A stretch of DNA of 64,000 bases from Pantoea nemavictus (GTDB taxonomy: Bacteria; Pseudomonadota; Gammaproteobacteria; Enterobacterales; Enterobacteriaceae). A model generated the notes under the pieces. That model saw only the letters and a program-made list of their open reading frames with translations, was not told the DNA's origin and ran no database searches. The stretch covers positions 496,001-560,000 of the forward strand of contig NZ_JBBGZW010000002.1 in NCBI RefSeq assembly GCF_037479095.1. Direction: 5' to 3'. The stretch's first letter is position 1. The number at the start of each line of letters is the position of its first letter. Both the position numbers and the translations under genes were made by a program. This document shows positions 61,783 to 64,000 of the stretch, in pieces.

Positions 61783-63462
61783 ATGAAAACGTTAAAAACC
61801 AACACTATCTGGAACAGCGGCGCCGATTTAGTTGTCGCACAACTTGAAGCGCAGGGGGTTAATCACGTGTTTGGCATCCCCGGTGCCAAGATCGATAAAG
61901 TGTTTGATTCGCTGGTGGATTCACCCATTCAACTGGTCCCTGTCAGACATGAAGCTAACGCTGCCTTTATGGCCGCAGCAGTAGGCCGACTCACAGGGCA
62001 TGCAGGTGTTGCACTCGTGACCTCCGGACCCGGCTGTTCGAACCTGGTTACCGGCATGGCAACCGCCACCAGCGAAGGCGATCCGGTGGTGGCCATTGGC
62101 GGAGCGGTAAAACGATCGGATAGCGCCAAACAGGTTCACCAAAGCCTGGATACCGTTTCGATGTTTCGCCCGGTCACTAAATATGCTGTTGAGGTCACCT
62201 CTCCTTCCGCACTGACTGAATGTGTCTCCAATGCATTTCGTCATGCTGAAAACGGACGCGGCGGCGGCACATTTATCAGCCTGCCACAGGATATTGTCGA
62301 CCAGCCTGTGTCCGGCAGCCCTTTGCACAGCAATGGACACATCAAGCTGGGCGCCGCACCCGATGCCCTGATTGAGGCGGTCAGCCAGGAGATCACTCGG
62401 GCAAAAAATCCGGTCATTCTGCTGGGCCTGATGGCCAGTCAGCCAGAAAACAGTGCTGCGATTCATGAATTACTGTCGAAAAGCCAGATCCCGGTAACCA
62501 GTACTTACCAGGCCGCAGGTGCCGTCAGACAGGAGAACTTCTCACGGTTTGCCGGACGTGTTGGACTATTTAACAACCAGGCCGGAGACCGTCTATTACA
62601 GCAGGCAGACCTGATCATCACTATCGGGTACAGCCCGGTTGAGTATGAGCCGGCAATGTGGAACAGCGGCAAAGCTTTGCTGGTCCATATTGATGTGCTG
62701 CCTGCTGATACGGATAACCTTTACCTGCCTGACGCAGAACTGGTCGGCGACATTGCCCAGACCGTAAGCAAGATTGCCACCCGCATCACCGCGCCGCTTC
62801 AGCTCAGTACCATCGCAGCTTCTGTGCTGGAAGATCGGCAGCAGCAACGGCAATTACTGGCACTGCAAGGCGCCAGCTTAAATCAGTTTGCGCTGCATCC
62901 ACTGCGCATCGTGCGCGCGATGCAGGACATCATTAACGCTGACATCAGCCTTACCGTTGACATGGGAAGCTTTCACATCTGGATTGCGCGATATCTGTAT
63001 AGCTTCCGCGCGCGCCAAATCATGATCTCCAATGGTCAGCAGACCATGGGCGTCGCCCTGCCCTGGGCTATCGGTGCATGGCTGGTTGATCCCTCACGCA
63101 AAATTGTATCGGTCTCCGGTGATGGCGGATTTTTACAATCAAGCATGGAACTGGAAACTGCCGTCAGGCTCAAGGCCAATATTCTGCACATCATCTGGGT
63201 CGATAACGCCTACAACATGGTTGCCATGCAGGAAGAGAAAAAGTATCAGCGCATTTCAGGTGTCAATTTTGGCCCGGTTGATTTTAAAGCCTATGCCGAA
63301 GCGTTCGGCGCTGCCGGCTTCTCAATAAACAGTGCTGCTGAACTGGAGCCAACGTTGCGCAGAGCCATGGAGGTCTGTGGCCCGGCAGTGGTCGCTATTC
63401 CGGTCGACTACAGCGATAACCCACTGCTGATGAGTCAGTTACACCTCAGTCAACTTCTCTAA
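61783..63462 (+). CDS. budB: catabolic acetolactate synthase
   Basis: 559 residues, matching the FAD-independent catabolic (AlsS/BudB) length. Thiamine-diphosphate enzyme: [38 protein letters not shown] with the catalytic Glu, [18 protein letters not shown], and [20 protein letters not shown] with the D-G-G...N ThDP-binding motif. Condenses two pyruvates to alpha-acetolactate in the cytoplasm, the first step of acetoin/butanediol formation. Confidence 0.92.
   Translation: MKTLKTNTIWNSGADLVVAQLEAQGVNHVFGIPGAKIDKVFDSLVDSPIQLVPVRHEANAAFMAAAVGRLTGHAGVALVTSGPGCSNLVTGMATATSEGDPVVAIGGAVKRSDSAKQVHQSLDTVSMFRPVTKYAVEVTSPSALTECVSNAFRHAENGRGGGTFISLPQDIVDQPVSGSPLHSNGHIKLGAAPDALIEAVSQEITRAKNPVILLGLMASQPENSAAIHELLSKSQIPVTSTYQAAGAVRQENFSRFAGRVGLFNNQAGDRLLQQADLIITIGYSPVEYEPAMWNSGKALLVHIDVLPADTDNLYLPDAELVGDIAQTVSKIATRITAPLQLSTIAASVLEDRQQQRQLLALQGASLNQFALHPLRIVRAMQDIINADISLTVDMGSFHIWIARYLYSFRARQIMISNGQQTMGVALPWAIGAWLVDPSRKIVSVSGDGGFLQSSMELETAVRLKANILHIIWVDNAYNMVAMQEEKKYQRISGVNFGPVDFKAYAEAFGAAGFSINSAAELEPTLRRAMEVCGPAVVAIPVDYSDNPLLMSQLHLSQLL

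Positions 63463-64000
<538 letters not shown>

Overview
The window reads as chromosomal DNA of an Enterobacterales member, most likely Pantoea/Erwinia-like. This placement is inferred from the budABC-type butanediol operon with a divergent LysR regulator, the DUF1471 (BhsA-like) periplasmic proteins, the Fur-box-like sites and moderate GC. No rRNA, tRNA, CRISPR array, phage module or intact insertion sequence was seen.

Layout. 1-1.7 kb: end of an MscS-family channel, a lipoprotein with an internal duplication and an ABM-type monooxygenase. 2.0-4.3 kb: an AT-rich pair (Wzx-like flippase and TupA-like ATP-grasp protein) behind a JUMPStart-like sequence, which looks like a small acquired polysaccharide locus. 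4.7-11.8 kb: a seven-gene minus-strand operon for non-phosphorylative (oxidative) L-fucose catabolism (permease, mutarotase, L-fucose dehydrogenase, lactonase, fuconate dehydratase, FAH-type hydrolase, ketodeoxyfuconate dehydrogenase) with a divergent FCD/GntR regulator. 11.9-16.8 kb: an RND efflux pump with lipoprotein adaptor and TetR repressor; two matching operators (GTGACCA, ten bases, TGGTCAC) tie the three genes together.

17-57 kb is an accessory mosaic of small cassettes, typically a regulator (HxlR, TetR, AraC, LysR or XRE) beside a short-chain dehydrogenase, glyoxalase-fold protein, glutathione S-transferase, old yellow enzyme, aldehyde dehydrogenase or exporter. It also holds decayed genes: a DUF1471 fragment, two acetyltransferase stumps joined tail to tail, a second DUF4440 copy with a stop codon, an AraC stump and an MFS gene with a one-base frameshift. 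About twenty copies of a dispersed intergenic element lie in this block. The full unit is two adjacent hairpins with the same arm sequence but different conserved loops (TCGCTCA and GTGCCA). Every copy I found points the same way, whatever the orientation of neighbouring genes, and I saw no convincing copy in the flanking regions. This is the least explained signal in the window.

The 44.2-50.9 kb part looks like a reactive-electrophile module: old yellow enzyme, SDR, DJ-1/PfpI protein, alpha/beta hydrolase, DUF1471 protein, aldehyde dehydrogenase and XRE regulator. A shared operator-like sequence close to TAGACCGGTCGTCTA lies ahead of the old yellow enzyme and DJ-1 genes. A second shared dyad (GTCCAY, four bases, RTGGAY) links an arginase-fold gene with a LysR gene and the broken MFS gene. 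57-64 kb returns to ordinary content: an ASCH protein, an MFS exporter with a divergent AraC regulator, and budR-budABC, with budC running off the right edge.
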